Shown: one piece after another, positions 9,106 to 17,900 of the stretch
Layout of the letters: the number at the start of each line of letters is the position of its first letter
Numbering within the stretch: position 1 is the first letter of the stretch
From: CAVQCJ01 sp963771835
GTDB lineage: Bacteria; Actinomycetota; Actinomycetes; Prado026
Assembly (NCBI GenBank): GCA_963771835.1
Contig: CAVYVA010000002.1
Coordinates: 62,001-126,000 of the forward strand
Reading direction: 5' to 3'
DNA: 64,000 nucleotides
Notes under the pieces: model-generated
Database searches by the model: none
Told to the model about the DNA's origin: nothing
What the model saw: only the letters and a program-made list of their open reading frames with translations
Position numbers and translations under genes: made by a program

Positions 9106-9726
9106 GTGGCTGACCGCAGGCACGGCCGTCCGGCGCCGGAGACCACCGACACGGTCAGGTCCGAGGACTGGCAGGGCCGCGACCTCGACGGGCAGCAGTT
9201 CAGCCGCACCAGCTTCGTCGACGTGGACCTCACGGAGGCGACCGGCGACGGCGCCTCGTTCGACGAGTGCGTCTTCCGGAGCTGCCGCCTCAACTGCGCG
9301 ACGTTCTCGGACAGTGCGTTCACCAACTGCACGTTCGTCCGCTGCAACCTGTTCGAGGCGAGCTTCACCCGGTGCAAGCTGGTCGGCAGCCTGTTCGACG
9401 AGTGCACGTACACACTGCTGAAGGTCACCGGCGGCGACTGGTCGTTCGTGGGACTGCCCGGGGCCGACCTGCGCGGGGTCAGGTTCGAGGGCGCGCGGTT
9501 CCGCGAGGCCGACCTGACCGGCGCCCGTTGCCAGGACGCCTGCCTGCGCGACCTGGACCTGTCCGGTGCATCGCTGCACGGCGCCGACCTGTCCACCGCG
9601 GACCTGCGCGGCAGCGACCTGTCCGCGCTCGACCCGTTCACCACGAAGGTCGCGGCCGCCGTGATCACCTGGGAGCAGGCCACCGTCCTGGCTCGCGGCA
9701 TCGGGCTCGACGTCCGTCCCGAATGA
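9106..9726 (+). CDS. Pentapeptide-repeat protein
   Basis: A 206-residue protein built of A(D/N)LXX-type repeats: FSRTSFVDVDLTEAT, FRSCRLNCATFSDSAF, CNLFEASFTRCKLVGS, then GADLRGVRFEGARFREADLTGA and LHGADLSTADLRGSDL. These form a right-handed quadrilateral beta-helix. Some relatives (Qnr, MfpA) mimic DNA and protect gyrase from quinolones; the C-terminal tail here (TWEQATVLARGIGLDV) resembles the Qnr/McbG subgroup, but gyrase binding is an inference. GTG at 9106. It overlaps the next gene by 4 bp. Confidence 0.88.
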   Translation: MADRRHGRPAPETTDTVRSEDWQGRDLDGQQFSRTSFVDVDLTEATGDGASFDECVFRSCRLNCATFSDSAFTNCTFVRCNLFEASFTRCKLVGSLFDECTYTLLKVTGGDWSFVGLPGADLRGVRFEGARFREADLTGARCQDACLRDLDLSGASLHGADLSTADLRGSDLSALDPFTTKVAAAVITWEQATVLARGIGLDVRPE

Positions 9727-10469
9727 CCTCCTTCGACGCGCGGCGGGCGGCGGCCGAGCTGCAGCGACGGCTGGACGAGCACGCCGACCCGGTCCGCGCC
9801 GTGAACGCGCAGGCGTACCTCAAGCACGAGGTCCCGCACCTGGGCGTCGCCGTTCCCGTGGTCCGGGCGTCGGTGCGCGCGGTGCTGCACGACGAGCCGG
9901 CGCTGGACTGCCACGGCCCGATGACCGCCCTGGTCGGCGCGCTGTGGCGGCGGCCGACGTTCGAGGAGCGGCTCGCCGCCGTCGAGGTGCTCGCCGCGCG
10001 CCCGGCCCTGGTCGGTACCGCCGACCTGCCGCAGCTGGAGCGGATGCTGCGCGAGTCCGGCACGTGGGCGCTGGTCGACCCGCTGGCCGGTGACGTCGTC
10101 GGCCGGCTGGTGCTGCGCGACCCGGACGAGGCGACCCTGACCGGCACCCTGGAGCGCTGGGTCGTCGACGACGACTTCTGGATCCGCCGCTCCGCGCTGC
10201 TCTCGCAGCTCGGCCGGCTCCGGCGGGCCGAGGCGACCGACGTCGACTTCGCGCCGTTCGCGCGCTGGGCGGACACGATGCTGGACGAGAAGGAGTTCTT
10301 CGTCCGCAAGGCCATCGGCTGGGTCCTGCGGGAGACCTCGAAGAAGCACCCCGACCGCGTCGTCGACTATGTGCGACCACGGGCGGCCCGGATGTCCGGC
10401 GTCACCTTCCGCGAAGCGGTGCGGCGGCTGCCGCCGAACCGCGCCGACGAGCTGCGAGCGATGCGATGA
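9723..10469 (+). CDS. DNA alkylation repair protein (AlkD-like HEAT-repeat glycosylase)
   Basis: A 248-residue all-helical HEAT-like protein matching the AlkC/AlkD superfamily, which excises N3- and N7-alkylated bases without base flipping. Family-like segments are NAQAYLKHEVPHLGVAVP near the start, WALVDPLAGDVVG, VVDDDFWIRRSALLSQL and EKEFFVRKAIGWVLRETSKKHPDRVVDYV near the C-terminus. ATG at 9723 overlaps the pentapeptide stop and its own stop overlaps the following MFS gene (ATGA), so the three genes are translationally coupled. Confidence 0.85.
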   Translation: MTSFDARRAAAELQRRLDEHADPVRAVNAQAYLKHEVPHLGVAVPVVRASVRAVLHDEPALDCHGPMTALVGALWRRPTFEERLAAVEVLAARPALVGTADLPQLERMLRESGTWALVDPLAGDVVGRLVLRDPDEATLTGTLERWVVDDDFWIRRSALLSQLGRLRRAEATDVDFAPFARWADTMLDEKEFFVRKAIGWVLRETSKKHPDRVVDYVRPRAARMSGVTFREAVRRLPPNRADELRAMR

Positions 10470-12109
10470 GCCAGCTCGTCGAGGTGCGCCGCTCGGTTCA
10501 CGCGGTCTCCCACAACCGGCGGCTGCTCCGCGCGCAGTCGGCGTACGCGCTCTTCGCGGTGAACGAGCAGGCGCTCTGGGTGGCCGTGCTGCTCTGGGCG
10601 TACGACACCGGCGGCACCGCGCTGGCCGGACTGGTCGCGGTGCTCCAGCTGCTGCCGGCCGCGGCGCTCGCGCCGCTGGGCGGGGTCGTCGGCGACCGGA
10701 TGTCGCGGGACAGCGCGCTGCGGCTCGTGTACGGACTGCAGGCGGTCACGATGGCGGTGACCGCCGTGCTGGTCGCCGCCGGCGCTCCCCGCGGACCGGT
10801 CGTGCTGGCCGCAGTGGCCGCCACCGTCGTGATCGGGTGGACCAGACCGCCGCACTACGCCGCCGCGGCGGAGCTGTCGTCCTCGCCGGGCGAGGCCGCT
10901 GCGGCCAACTCGCTTTCCGGCACCCTGGAGAGTCTGGGCTGCTTCGTGGGCCCCGCGCTGGCGGGTCTGGGCGCGCTGGTCGGCGGCGTCGCCGTCGTCG
11001 TGGGCGGCTGCGCGGTGCTGGCCGCCGCCGCGGCGCTGCTGGTGACCGGCCTCGGCCTGGCCCGGCCGAGCCCCCGCGCCCGCCGGAGCCGGGCGGCTGC
11101 CGGATCACGGACCCGGCCCGACAACCTGACCCGCGCGCTGTGGCGCCGTCCGGCCGCAGCCGTCGTGCTGCTGCTCGTCGGTGCGCAGTTCGTCGCGCAG
11201 GGCGCGATGGAGATCCTGGGCGTCGCGTACGCCGTGCAGCGGCTCGGCGAGGGTCCGGCCGCGGCCGGTCTGCTGATCGGCTCGCTCGGGGTCGGCGGCA
11301 CCGTGGGCGCGGCCGCCGCCGTCGTGCTGTGCGGTTGGCAGCGGCTCGCCGCAGCGGTCGCCGGCAGCCTGCTGGCGGGCGGCCTCCCGCTGCTGCTGAT
11401 GCCGCATCTGGGCGCGCTGGTCCCAGCCCTCATCGTCGGTGTCGCGGCCGGCGCCGGGCTGGCGTTCTTCGCCGTGGCGGGCATCACGCTGCTGCAGCGC
11501 ACGGTCGACGACTCGCTGCTGGCCAGGGTGCTGGCGCTGCGCGAGTCCGCCCTGCTCGCCGGCCTGGCGGTCGGCGCCGCCGCCGCGCCGCTGCTCGCTC
11601 GGGCAGTGGGCGCCGCGGCGGCGTACGCCGTGCTGGGCGGCACCCTCGCGGTCGTCGCCGTGCTCGCCGTGCCGATCCTGCTGCGGCTGGACCGGCAGGC
11701 CGTGTACCGCCCCGACGTCCTCCGGCTGCTCCGCGGCGTCGAGTTCCTCGCCGTGCTCGACGTCCGTGCACTCGAACGGCTCGCCCAGCAGGCCCGCCGC
11801 AAGGACGTGGTCGCCGGCACCGCCGTGGTCCGCCAGGGCGAACGCGGCGACGGGTACTACCTGGTCGAGCGCGGACGGCTCGAGGTGAGCGTGGCCGGCC
11901 GGCCGGAGCGTGTGGTGCTGGGACCCGGCGACGGGTTCGGCGAGATCGCGCTGCTGCGCGACGTGCCGCGGACCGCGACCGTCAGCGCCACCGGCGACTG
12001 CACGCTCTGGTACGTGAGCCGCACGGACTTCCTGGCGACGGTCGCCGGGTCAGCGGGTGTCGAGCTGGCCCACCGGCACATGGCTGACCGGCTGGAGCGG
12101 CTTGCCTGA
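10466..12109 (+). CDS. MFS transporter fused to a cyclic-nucleotide-binding domain
   Basis: A 547-residue protein. Residues about 15-410 form a major-facilitator fold (GLVAVLQLLPAAALAPLGGVVGDRMSRD contains the loop 2-3 motif), with about twelve helices. Residues about 425-535 form a cNMP-binding beta-barrel: VVRQGERGDGYYLVERGRLEVSV, then DGFGEIALLRDVPRTATVSA, matching the phosphate-binding cassette (GEIALL...RTATV). The fusion suggests nucleotide-gated export; substrate unknown. The nearby multidomain cyclase (14978-18844) is a possible ligand source, which is inference only. It overlaps the AlkD-like gene by 4 bp. Confidence 0.88.
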   Translation: MSQLVEVRRSVHAVSHNRRLLRAQSAYALFAVNEQALWVAVLLWAYDTGGTALAGLVAVLQLLPAAALAPLGGVVGDRMSRDSALRLVYGLQAVTMAVTAVLVAAGAPRGPVVLAAVAATVVIGWTRPPHYAAAAELSSSPGEAAAANSLSGTLESLGCFVGPALAGLGALVGGVAVVVGGCAVLAAAAALLVTGLGLARPSPRARRSRAAAGSRTRPDNLTRALWRRPAAAVVLLLVGAQFVAQGAMEILGVAYAVQRLGEGPAAAGLLIGSLGVGGTVGAAAAVVLCGWQRLAAAVAGSLLAGGLPLLLMPHLGALVPALIVGVAAGAGLAFFAVAGITLLQRTVDDSLLARVLALRESALLAGLAVGAAAAPLLARAVGAAAAYAVLGGTLAVVAVLAVPILLRLDRQAVYRPDVLRLLRGVEFLAVLDVRALERLAQQARRKDVVAGTAVVRQGERGDGYYLVERGRLEVSVAGRPERVVLGPGDGFGEIALLRDVPRTATVSATGDCTLWYVSRTDFLATVAGSAGVELAHRHMADRLERLA

Positions 12110-12135
12110 CGGTGCTCGGGCACTACTGTGCGCGG

Positions 12136-12984
12136 GTGCGGCTGATCCTGCTGGGTGTGCGCGGGTCCACGCCCGCGCCCGGAGCGGAGTTCGTCCGCTA
12201 CGGCGGCCACACCTCCTGTGTCGCAGTCCTGCCGGACGGTGCCGACGTCCCGACGCTCGTGCTGGACGCCGGGACCGGGCTGCGCACTCTGACGCCGATG
12301 CTCGGCGGCGCCGCGTTCCGGGGCGCGATCCTGGTCAGCCACCTGCACTGGGACCACGTCCAGGGCCTGCCGTTCTTCGTCGCCGGCGACCGCCCGGACT
12401 CGCGTGTCGACCTGTACGTGCCGGAGCAGGGCGGCCGAAGCGGCCGCGACCTGCTGGCGGCGCACATGTCCCCGCCCAGCTTCCCGATCACGCCGGAGGG
12501 ACTGCAGGGCGAGTGGTCGTTCCACGCGATCGAAGATGGCGAGCACGAGCTGGCCGGGTTCACGCTGCAGGCCGTCGACGTCGCCCACAAGGGCGGCCGC
12601 ACGTTCGGCTACCGGGTCGCGGACGGTACCTCGTCGGCCGCGTACCTGCCCGACCACATCGTGTCCGGCGGGGTGGAGCCGGCGGTGCACGCGCTGGTCG
12701 AGGACGTCGACGTCCTGCTGCACGACGCGCAGTTCGTCGAGTCGGAGCGGGCCCTCGCCGACGCGTACGGCCACTCCACCGTCGCCGACGCGGTGGACCT
12801 GGCGCTGCGCTGCCGGGTCCGCCACCTCGTGCTGTTCCACCACGGGCCGGCCCGCACCGACGACGCCCTGGACGCGATCGCAGCGGATCTGGGTGCCACC
12901 GTCACCGGCTCGGCCGACGGCGTAGAACGCTCACTGCGGGTGACAGTCGCAGCACAAGGGATGAGCATCGTCCTCCCTGGTTGA
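12136..12984 (+). CDS. MBL-fold metallo-hydrolase (PhnP/RNase Z-like)
   Basis: A 282-residue metallo-beta-lactamase fold protein. The SHLHWDHVQGLPFF motif gives the HxHxDH metal site; VLDAGTGLR precedes it, DVAHKGGRTFGYRV and LLHDAQFV give later ligands, and VLFHHGPARTDD the last histidine. Substrate cannot be told; relatives hydrolyse cyclic phosphodiesters. The start is taken as GTG 12136 (VRLILLGVRGSTPAPG), the usual family N-terminus; GTG 12112 is an in-frame alternative. It follows the MFS gene by 26 bp. Confidence 0.85.
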   Translation: MRLILLGVRGSTPAPGAEFVRYGGHTSCVAVLPDGADVPTLVLDAGTGLRTLTPMLGGAAFRGAILVSHLHWDHVQGLPFFVAGDRPDSRVDLYVPEQGGRSGRDLLAAHMSPPSFPITPEGLQGEWSFHAIEDGEHELAGFTLQAVDVAHKGGRTFGYRVADGTSSAAYLPDHIVSGGVEPAVHALVEDVDVLLHDAQFVESERALADAYGHSTVADAVDLALRCRVRHLVLFHHGPARTDDALDAIAADLGATVTGSADGVERSLRVTVAAQGMSIVLPG

Positions 12985-13003
12985 GACTTCATCGACCAAT
13001 TCC

Positions 13004-13033
13004 TTGACGGCGCCTCAGACCCCGCGGTGAGAT
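13004..13033 (+). promoter_or_regulatory. Possible sigma-70-type promoter for the secreted protein gene
   Basis: TTGACG at 13004-13009 and TGAGAT at 13028-13033 are separated by 18 bp, a plausible housekeeping -35/-10 pair. It lies about 93 bp before the ATG at 13126, in the gap after the metallo-hydrolase gene. Confidence 0.35.
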
Positions 13034-13125
13034 GTGCGCACCCAGGGGGAAGATCACCGGGACACGGTGGGCGTGTGCGTGGGGAGCGGGGTCCGTCGTC
13101 CCGCGTCAGAGGAGCGCCGATCGCC

Positions 13126-14964
13126 ATGGCCAGAGGTCCTTACGCCCGCACCGTGTCCCGTCGGCTGCTCGCCGTCGTCGCGGTCGCTTCCACCGCCATG
13201 GCCGGCCTGGCTGCCGTGGCATCGCCCTCCGGCGCCCTCGCGCTGCAGTCGGTGCGCTTCAGCGTCTCCACCGGTGGGCCGGCGTACACGTCGACGCCGA
13301 TCAAGGCCGACTTCACGCTGGCCAACCCCGCGAGCAACACCGGGTCGGTCCTGGCCTTCACCATCGTGGTCCCGCCCGGCGTCGGCACGGTGAAGGGGGC
13401 CGGCGTCACCGGACCAGGCAACTGGCGCGAAGCGGTCCTGCCCTGCGGCAGCACATCCCCGTGCTCGTCCCTCGTCCTGGTCTACGCGACGCTGCCCCTG
13501 ACCACGTCGGCGCTCAAGCCGGGCAAGTCGCTGATCGCCTCCATCACGTTCACAACCCCCTCCTCGCCCACCTCGCTGCCGTTCAAGATGATCGGTATCG
13601 GCAACGGGATCTTCACGACCACGGACGTCCCGACCGTCACGGTCATCGCCGGCGACGCGGCCGACTTCACGATCACGGCTGTCCCGACGGCCACCTCCTC
13701 GGTCGCGGGTCAGACGCAGGCGTTCACGCTGCAGGCGCAGAACGTGAACAACGTCAACGTCCCCTACGCCGGTGGTGAGGTGCGGGTCGAGCTCGGCGCC
13801 GACGACCCGTGGCCGGCGACCCTGGCCCTGGGGAGCGGGACACCCGTGGCGTTCGCACCGAAGCTGAACCCGGTGAGCAACGCGACCAAGTACGCCGTGC
13901 TGCCCGTCCTGCCGGCCTCCGCCACCGGCACCTACACCCTGAACATCCGGTTCTTCGCCGCGGGTCCGACGAGCATCGCGGTGAACGACACGACCAAGAC
14001 CGCCGTGAAGGGCGTCCTCCCGTGGACCGTCCTGGCCGGTCCCCCGGCGTCCGTGGGGCTCGACTCGATCAAGGACGGCTCGACGACCCCCTCGCTGCCC
14101 AACCCCGTCAAGCTCAAGAACCTGGTGGCGTCGTTCCACCTGAACGACCAGTACAACAACCCGACCATGCTGCAGGGCAGCGGCGTGTCGCTGTCGGCGG
14201 GCGGCCCGGGCCTGCTCAGCGCGCAGGCGCTCGTCGGCCCGAACCTCGGCGTCGACCCGCCCACCCTCGGGACGGTGACGACCACCTACAGCCAGTCCGT
14301 CCCACCGGTGAACTTCCAGCTGTCGCTCACCCCGGGAGGTGCGTTGTCGAACGTCGTCGCGTCCCCGGTGGACGGCAGCGGGACGGCGAGCGTGTTCCAG
14401 CCGACGGTGGCCGGTGGGCTTACCGACACGACCAACTGCACCCTCTCCCTGACGGACCCGGTGTGTTCGAGCGCCAGCTTCCCGAACGGGGCGAACGGCC
14501 AGGTCGACCTGGTCCAGCAGCTGTGCGTCACGAGCACGGACATCCCGTTGTGCGGAGCGAACCCTGGCAAGCCGGTCATCACCCTCGTCCAGGGCGACTT
14601 CACGGACGGCCACGGCGGCAGCCTGTACACGCGCAGCAGCCCGGCGTCGATGACCATCACCTGCCTGGTCAGCGCTTGCATCGACCCGGACGACGGCGAC
14701 TTCGCGACGGACCAGTCAACGGAGGACGTGCAGGAGGCCATCGCCGCCTACCCCGGCCACGCCATCTCGTCGGCGCCGTGGTCGGGCGACCCCACCCCGG
14801 CGTGGCAGACGCTGGTCGCCTGCCAGGTGCCGTCAGAACTCGGCGGCAACATCATCCCGTCCGACCAGATCTTCTGCTCCGACCACAGCTCCTACCACCT
14901 GGACTCCCAGGGCAACCTGTCGTTCACGATCAAGTACCTGGCCGACCCTCGGGGCGGGCCGTGA
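13126..14964 (+). CDS. Large secreted protein of unknown function
   Basis: A 612-residue protein with a Sec-type signal peptide (basic RTVSRR, hydrophobic core to about residue 38, cleavage after a GALA-type site). The mature part is rich in Thr, Ser, Pro, Gly and Val and looks like consecutive beta-sandwich modules, with FTLANPASNTGSVLAFTIVVP resembling bacterial DUF11/Ig-like domains. Cysteines come in close pairs (CGSTSPC, CTLSLTDPVC, CLVSAC). No LPXTG sorting signal, transmembrane tail or catalytic motif is seen. ATG 13126 follows AGGAG. It converges with the cyclase gene, 13 bp between stops. Confidence 0.8.
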   Translation: MARGPYARTVSRRLLAVVAVASTAMAGLAAVASPSGALALQSVRFSVSTGGPAYTSTPIKADFTLANPASNTGSVLAFTIVVPPGVGTVKGAGVTGPGNWREAVLPCGSTSPCSSLVLVYATLPLTTSALKPGKSLIASITFTTPSSPTSLPFKMIGIGNGIFTTTDVPTVTVIAGDAADFTITAVPTATSSVAGQTQAFTLQAQNVNNVNVPYAGGEVRVELGADDPWPATLALGSGTPVAFAPKLNPVSNATKYAVLPVLPASATGTYTLNIRFFAAGPTSIAVNDTTKTAVKGVLPWTVLAGPPASVGLDSIKDGSTTPSLPNPVKLKNLVASFHLNDQYNNPTMLQGSGVSLSAGGPGLLSAQALVGPNLGVDPPTLGTVTTTYSQSVPPVNFQLSLTPGGALSNVVASPVDGSGTASVFQPTVAGGLTDTTNCTLSLTDPVCSSASFPNGANGQVDLVQQLCVTSTDIPLCGANPGKPVITLVQGDFTDGHGGSLYTRSSPASMTITCLVSACIDPDDGDFATDQSTEDVQEAIAAYPGHAISSAPWSGDPTPAWQTLVACQVPSELGGNIIPSDQIFCSDHSSYHLDSQGNLSFTIKYLADPRGGP

Positions 14965-14977
14965 TCGGGCCGACCGG

Positions 14978-17900
14978 TCAGCTGCCCACATAACCCTGGC
15001 GGGCCAGGTCCTCGCGACCCCGTCGCTCGAGATCCTCGGCGGCGGGGTCGCCCTGCGCCCGCGCGACGGCGGCCATCTCCACCAGGACCCCGCCGATGTC
15101 CCACTGACCCTCCTCGGCACACGCCGCCAGGGCGAGGTCGAGGTCCGCCCGTGCCTCTTCGAGCCGTCCCAGGCCGAGGAGCGCCCGGGCCCGGTGGCGG
15201 TGCAGCAGGCGGACCGCGTTCGCCACGTCGAGCGCGACCGCCCCGGGCAGTGCCGCGTCAACCTGCTCCAGAGCCTCCTCCCACCGACCCCGGGCAAGCG
15301 TCACCTCCACCAGCGCCGCGTCGGTCTCGACCACCTCGGTCGCGAGCGCGAGCTGGGCGAGCTCGGCACGCGCCTGGGTGAGCAGGGCGAGGCCCTCGTC
15401 GAGCCGGCCGGCGCGCACCGCCGCTCGACCGAGCTCACGCCGGGTCACCTCGGTCCACTCGCCGCTGCCGAGGGACCGGAAGACCGCAAGGATGCGCCCG
15501 AGCACCTGCTCCGCCTCGGCCAGACGCCCCTGGTGGATCAGCAGGTCACCGGTGTTGTAGTCGGCCGTCGCCGCGCCGAGCACGTCGCCGGCCCTGCTGT
15601 AGGCGTCCCGGGCGCTGGCGTACAGCTCGGCGGCCTCGTCGACGTCCCCCTCGACGGCCGCGGCGAACCCGAGGTGGTTGAGGGAGCGCGCCTGACGGTA
15701 GGCGTCGTCCATCTCGCGGAAGAGCTCGAGCGCCATCGAGCCATAGGGTCGAGGCGGCGTGCGCCCCATGTACAGGTGCCCGAGGAAGAGTGCCTCGTAG
15801 GCCTCGGCCAGGGCGGCCGCGTCGGCTGCCGCCTCGGCGTCGGCCTGGGCCAGCGTGGCCCACCGGATGCCCTCCTTGGAGCGACCCTGCTTGAGGCGGC
15901 ACCACGCGTACCAGACCTTGAGCTGCGCCCGGCGGCCGAGCAGCTCGGGCGAGCCATCGTCGGTGCCCAGCAGTCGCAGCCCGCGGTTGACCGTCCGGAT
16001 CGCCTGCGGGATGCGGTCCAGCCGGTGGTCGAGGAGCACCTCCTTGCGCAGCAGGTCGGCCACCCTCAGCCGGTCGTTCGGGACCAGCCTGCGGGCGGCG
16101 CGGAACGCCTCCAGCGCGTCGACGAAGGCGCCGGAGCTCGTCTGGGAGTCGCCAAGTGCCTCCAGGACGTCCACGCGGTCACGGACGTCCAGGGCAGGCA
16201 GACCACCGGCCACCTCGATGGCTCGGCGGTAGAACTGTGCCGCATCTGCCGACGCGAACTTCTCCCGGGCGCGGTCGCCCGCCACCCGCGAGTAGTACCA
16301 GGCTTTCTCCGGCAGTCCGGCGTGGAAGTAGTGCAGGGAGAGAAGCTCCGAGACGTCGTCGGGGTCGGGGGTCGTCGTCTCCAGACGCCGTCCGACCAGA
16401 CCGTGCAGGTCCTGCCGACGCCGGTACGGGAGCCCTTCGTACGCCGCGTCGCGGATCAGCGCGTGCTCGAACCGGAACCGGCCGTGGCCGGCACGATGAA
16501 GGAAGCTGCCCATGCGGGCGAGCGCGGACCGGCTGGTCGGGAGCTCGTGCCCGGCGAGGATCGCGCGCAGGTCCGCCTCGCCGAACTCGACGCCGAGCAC
16601 CGATGCGTAGCGCAGGACCGTCCGCTCGTCCGGCGGGAGCCGGTCGATCTGGCTGGTGACGAGAGCCTCGACCGACCCTGGCAGCGCGTCCAACGACGCT
16701 CCGCTGCGGGCGGCGAGCACCAGACCCCGCAGGAAGAGCGGGTTCCCGCCGGCACGCTCGGCCAGGGCGGCGATCTGGTCCGGCCGCAGCTGCGCGTCGC
16801 CGAGCTGCCCGGCCACGAGGCCGAGCGCCTGCGCCGTGCCGAGCGGGGCGGGGTGCACGGAGAGCACGCCGGACGAGTCGTCGGGGACGTAGCCCGTCGG
16901 CTGGTCGCGACGGGTGACGAGCAGCATCCACGGCTTGTTCGCGACTCCGGACGCGAGACGTTCGAGCAGCTCGGTCGACGCGTCGTCCATCAGGTGGACG
17001 TCATCGAAGACGAGCAGCGTCGTGCCCGGGAGCAGCGCCGCGAGCAGCCGCGCGGTCACCTCCTCGAGGCGGTCCTTCCGGAACCTCTCGTCAAGGCTCC
17101 CCGTCTGCGGCGTCGGCTGCATCTCGAGGTCGAGGACCGCCGCGACCAGCGGCAGCCACGGCACCAGATCGGGCGCGACCGACTCGGCGCGCGTCACGAG
17201 GCCGGCGACGGTCTCGTCCTCGCCCATGCCGGTCAGGCCCAGCGCGTCGCGCAGGACGCCGCGGAAGGGGTAGTACGCGGTGGCGGACTCGTACTCGTCG
17301 CACGTCGCCTGCACCACCGTCGCGTCGGTGGCGGCCACCCGCAGCTCGGCCACCAGACGTGACTTGCCGATGCCGGGCTCGCCCACCAGCTCGACCAGCC
17401 GCCCGCGTCCGGATCGCGCGTCGGACAGCGCGTCGGTGAGCACAGCCATCTCCACCTCCCGGCCGACGAGCGGTGTCATCGCGCCCTGGTCTGACCGCTC
17501 CCCCACTGCCGGGCCCACGCTCGACGCGTGCACCGGCTGCGACTTGCCCTTGACCATGAACGGCGCGAGCGGCTCGACGTCGAACACGGTCGTCGCCCGG
17601 TCGAGCACGGCGGTGGTCGCGAGCACCTGACCGGCGGCAGCCTTTCCCATCACGCGGGCGGCCAGGTTGACTGCGTCGCCCTTGACGCTGAACGTCTTGC
17701 GGAACGAGGGTCCGAAGTCACCGGCGAAGACCCCGCCACGGTTGACCCCGATGCGCAGCGGCAGCACGCCGACGCGGTCCATGATGCGGCGCGCCGCGCG
17801 CAGCATGCGCTCCTCGTCGTGGTCGGAGCTGCGCGGAGCCCCGGCCGTCAGCATGATCTTGCCCCCGTCCCTGTTGATGTCGGTCTCGAAGAACGTGACC

